Source: Phycisphaerae bacterium (lineage in GTDB: Bacteria; Planctomycetota; Phycisphaerae; UBA1845). Taken from it: 6,537 nucleotides of DNA. Shown here piece after piece: positions 4,335 through 6,537 of this stretch. A program made the translations under genes and the position numbers. The stretch spans positions 1-6,537 of the forward strand of contig BQJS01000235.1 in the NCBI GenBank assembly GCA_021604825.1. The letters run 5' to 3'. The notes beneath the pieces are model-generated. The model ran no database searches. It had not been told where the DNA came from and saw only the letters and a program-made list of their open reading frames with translations. Each line of letters begins with the position of its first letter. The stretch's first letter is position 1.

Positions 4335-6374
4335 GTGATTCGCATCAGTAGAAGGATGACGTTTGCGGCGATCGGGATGCTGACCGTCGCCACCATGTGT
4401 GCGCTGGTCAGTGCAAGTCGCGACCATTTGTTGGTGGGGGCGGTGTACCAACAGTGGATGCCCGTCGTACTGTATTCGATCGCGGGTTCACTGGCTGTCA
4501 TCGCAGCCGGCGTGTTCGCGACCGGACGGCGTTGGCTAAAGGAATCGGCACGCCTCAAGGTTGCCATCCGAGAGTCCAGGTCGAATGACTGTCAAATCGA
4601 ACCCGCTCAATTTCAAGTGAAGGAAATCAGGCTTTGTGCGGATGTCATCGCCAGCACGCTAGCCACTATGCGTCACGAAAACAAGCAGATGAGCGACGTG
4701 GCTTCGCGTGATCCGCTGACGGGCCTACCAAATCGCCGGGCGTTCATGCAAACGCTCACACGAGAAGCCGCAGTCGCGACACGAACCGGTTGGCCGTTGT
4801 CTCTGATGATGGTTGATCTGGATCATTTCAAGAAACTCAACGACACCTACGGTCACCAAGCCGGTGATTTCGTGTTGCAGCGGGCGTCGCGAAGGATGGC
4901 CAGTCAACTGCGCCGAACCGATGAGGTCGCACGATACGGCGGGGAAGAATTTGTGGTGATCTTGCCGAACACGCGCAGCGATCAAGCCCGCGAGGTGGCA
5001 GAGCAACTTTGCAATGCCTTGCGCTGTGATCCGCTAACGTTTGAAGGGCAGTCGATCAGCGTAACCGCTAGCATTGGTGTATCGGAGGTGCAGGAGTGCA
5101 AAGTCGAAGACGCAACTGAGTTGATTCGACTCGCGGATGAGGCGTTGTACGAAGCCAAGTCGCAGGGACGTGATCGCGTCGTGGTCGCCAGCCCGGATCA
5201 AAGTGCCAAGGGCAGTGACTCTGGCATGAGCGAATTGCTTACATCGCTTCAATCGTCTTCAAATCCAGCCAAGACGGATGTCGTGGATCGAGACGCCATG
5301 GCCTTGATGGGTTCGACGTTCTCGATTCTGCAACTCATCCCCGACCGACATCGTGTTGCACAGGATATCGTCGAGCAGGTGATGGCGGTGCTCGAGGGGG
5401 CCCGGGTGGCGCTTCATGTGATCGATGAACCGACACACGGACTCAAGTGTCTCGCCGACGTGTCCATTGGTGATGAAGACATTGTGCTTCCGGAAGGACA
5501 ACTGTTGCGCTGGGTTGAGGATCGGAGGCTATCCCATGATGCGGCGAACGCTTCGATCGTTGATGTGTCGATGGAACCCATCGGTCCGGGCGGCATCTCA
5601 AGGCCGGTCGTGCGCGTGCCGCTTCAGGCGTCGGGAGAACTGCTTGGCGTCGTCGAAGCCGTTCCACAAGGTGGTGAGCCGACACTGTCGCCCAGGCAGC
5701 AGTCGGTTTTGGTTGCGCTGAGTGCAATCGGTTGTACGGCACTGCGCAATTGCAATCGGCATTCGCATCAGCAGCTCCGCTGGGTGCGATTGATTGAGGC
5801 CCTTTGTCAGACGATCCACTCGATTCATCCGTACATGCGCGACCACGCCGAAAGGGTAAGCGCGTTGGCCGTCAAGATCGCACGCCAGATGGGGCAGAGT
5901 AACGAAGAAGAATTGCAGCGGATTCAACTCGCGGGGCTGCTACACGATATTGGCAAGATCGGCTTGCCGCGATCATTGTTTGAGAAACGTGGACGGCTTC
6001 GAACCGGCGAGCGTCGCCGGATTCAGGAGCACTGCGAAATCGGTGAGAGCATCTTGCGCCGCGTTCCCGATCTTGAGTACATGGCTCGCATCGTGCGTCA
6101 TCACCACGAGCATTTCGATGGTGGTGGTTATCCGGATGGGTTGGCCGGGGATGAAATTCCGCTGGAATCACGCATCATTGCCCTGGCGGAAGCACGTGAC
6201 GCGATGCGGTCGAAGAGACCGTTCCGCGATGTGCTGAGCGAGGCGGAGACGTGCAGGCGGCTTCGCGAGGCATCGGGTACGCAGTTTGACCCAGCCGTCG
6301 TTTCGGCGTACCTGACCTTGACGAAAGACCTGGACGCCCCGTCGCCTTCGCCCGAGCATCTGCTGGAAGCATGA
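4335..6374 (+). CDS. Membrane-anchored GGDEF-GAF-HD-GYP c-di-GMP turnover protein
   Basis: This protein of about 679 aa has opposing c-di-GMP domains. Two N-terminal hydrophobic segments (about 8-27 and 44-63) flank a short loop and anchor it in the inner membrane. A GGDEF domain (about 125-285) follows, with DPLTGLPNRRAF, metal residue Asp161 (DLDHFK), intact GGEEF (202-206) and the inhibitory RxxD (193-196) five residues before it, so it should make c-di-GMP with product inhibition. Residues ~326-470 look like a divergent GAF sensor. The C-terminus is an HD-GYP phosphodiesterase: His504, HDIGK (His537, Asp538), His566, HHE (590-592) and GYP (598-600). The usual metal Asp of the later ADxxDA block is Glu619. 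GTG 4335 is preferred because GGAG lies 11 bases upstream; ATG 4356 would give 672 aa. The longest frame, from GTG 4173, begins inside the terminator and is unlikely. Confidence 0.9.
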   Translation: MIRISRRMTFAAIGMLTVATMCALVSASRDHLLVGAVYQQWMPVVLYSIAGSLAVIAAGVFATGRRWLKESARLKVAIRESRSNDCQIEPAQFQVKEIRLCADVIASTLATMRHENKQMSDVASRDPLTGLPNRRAFMQTLTREAAVATRTGWPLSLMMVDLDHFKKLNDTYGHQAGDFVLQRASRRMASQLRRTDEVARYGGEEFVVILPNTRSDQAREVAEQLCNALRCDPLTFEGQSISVTASIGVSEVQECKVEDATELIRLADEALYEAKSQGRDRVVVASPDQSAKGSDSGMSELLTSLQSSSNPAKTDVVDRDAMALMGSTFSILQLIPDRHRVAQDIVEQVMAVLEGARVALHVIDEPTHGLKCLADVSIGDEDIVLPEGQLLRWVEDRRLSHDAANASIVDVSMEPIGPGGISRPVVRVPLQASGELLGVVEAVPQGGEPTLSPRQQSVLVALSAIGCTALRNCNRHSHQQLRWVRLIEALCQTIHSIHPYMRDHAERVSALAVKIARQMGQSNEEELQRIQLAGLLHDIGKIGLPRSLFEKRGRLRTGERRRIQEHCEIGESILRRVPDLEYMARIVRHHHEHFDGGGYPDGLAGDEIPLESRIIALAEARDAMRSKRPFRDVLSEAETCRRLREASGTQFDPAVVSAYLTLTKDLDAPSPSPEHLLEA

Positions 6375-6393
6375 GTCACTTTTCGCGGTGGCT

Positions 6394-6422
6394 TTGACAC
6401 CCCCAGAAAAATCAGATATGAA
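6394..6422 (+). promoter_or_regulatory. Sigma70-like promoter for kdsB
   Basis: TTGACA (6394-6399, 6/6) is followed after 17 bases by TATGAA (6417-6422, 4/6). Transcription should start near 6429, about 44 bases before the kdsB ATG. It begins 20 bases after the stop of the c-di-GMP gene and has the same layout as the promoter at 3080. Confidence 0.5.
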
Positions 6423-6472
6423 TGTTCCGTGCCGCACCAACACGTAAGCATCTCTGTGTGGAGGGACGAGCG

Positions 6473-6537
6473 ATGAACGCACTTGCGATCATCCCCGCTC
6501 GCTTTGCCTCCACGCGATTTCCCGGGAAACCCCTCGC
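6473..6537 (+). CDS. kdsB: 3-deoxy-manno-octulosonate cytidylyltransferase (N-terminal start only)
   Basis: Only 21 codons are in the window, but they are diagnostic: MNALAIIPARFASTRFPGKP matches the N-terminal nucleotide-binding signature of CMP-KDO synthetases (IIPAR.ASTRFPGKPL). The enzyme activates KDO with CTP in the cytosol for transfer to lipid A, so the host likely builds an LPS-type outer membrane. ATG 6473 is preceded by GGAGG (6460-6464) with 8 bases between, and by its own promoter, so it appears to be the first gene of a new unit. Other sugar cytidylyltransferases such as NeuA or IspD share a weaker version of this motif; the STRFPGKP string favours KdsB. Confidence 0.88.
   Translation, partial: MNALAIIPARFASTRFPGKPL

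Noticed and set aside
1..6537. CRISPR array, tRNA, rRNA, insertion sequence or phage genes
   Set aside because: No regularly spaced direct repeats, no cloverleaf-like sequence noticed, no transposase or integrase motifs in any frame.

Overview
The window is a moderately GC-rich, gene-dense bacterial chromosome segment in which every convincing gene lies on the + strand. It looks like a Gram-negative bacterium with an LPS-type envelope, because it ends in the first codons of a CMP-KDO synthetase. A planctomycete or a relative is my best guess. That rests on the mix of acyl-CoA carboxylase and HMG-CoA lyase genes, a signal-peptide protein with a C-terminal Cys/Gly, hydrophobic, Arg-rich sorting-type tail, and frequent intergenic hairpins. 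The assignment is inference, not a database result.

Region 1 (1-1677) is the end of a catabolic operon. It holds the C-terminus of a biotin carboxylase, a separate biotin-carrier protein with an intact ESMKME site, and an HMG-CoA lyase whose start overlaps the carrier gene by 8 bases. Together they fit the last steps of leucine breakdown: methylcrotonyl-CoA carboxylation, then cleavage of HMG-CoA to acetyl-CoA and acetoacetate. The carboxylase alpha subunit is split into two reading frames here.

Region 2 (1678-3055) has a 133-base spacer with a near-perfect 13-bp hairpin, then a bifunctional riboflavin gene, ribBA. Its GTP cyclohydrolase II half has all the key residues I checked. Its DHBP synthase half has Gln where the E. 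coli enzyme has the metal-binding His153.

Region 3 (about 3080-4208) reads as a self-contained transcription unit. A good sigma70-like promoter (TTGACA, 17 bases, TATCAA) is followed by a 59-aa secreted peptide whose mature end is predicted to begin HPGH. Next is a 213-aa exported protein with a HEH motif and a C-terminal sorting-like tail, and then a strong intrinsic terminator. Neither protein has a function I can name. This is the least explained part of the window.

Region 4 (about 4209-6374) encodes a membrane-anchored c-di-GMP protein with both a diguanylate cyclase domain (GGEEF plus inhibitory RxxD site) and an HD-GYP phosphodiesterase domain, joined by a GAF-like segment. The longest open frame runs back into the upstream terminator, so the true start is probably near 4335.

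Region 5 (6375-6537) has a second promoter of the same form (TTGACA, 17 bases, TATGAA), a good ribosome-binding site and the start of kdsB, cut by the window edge.
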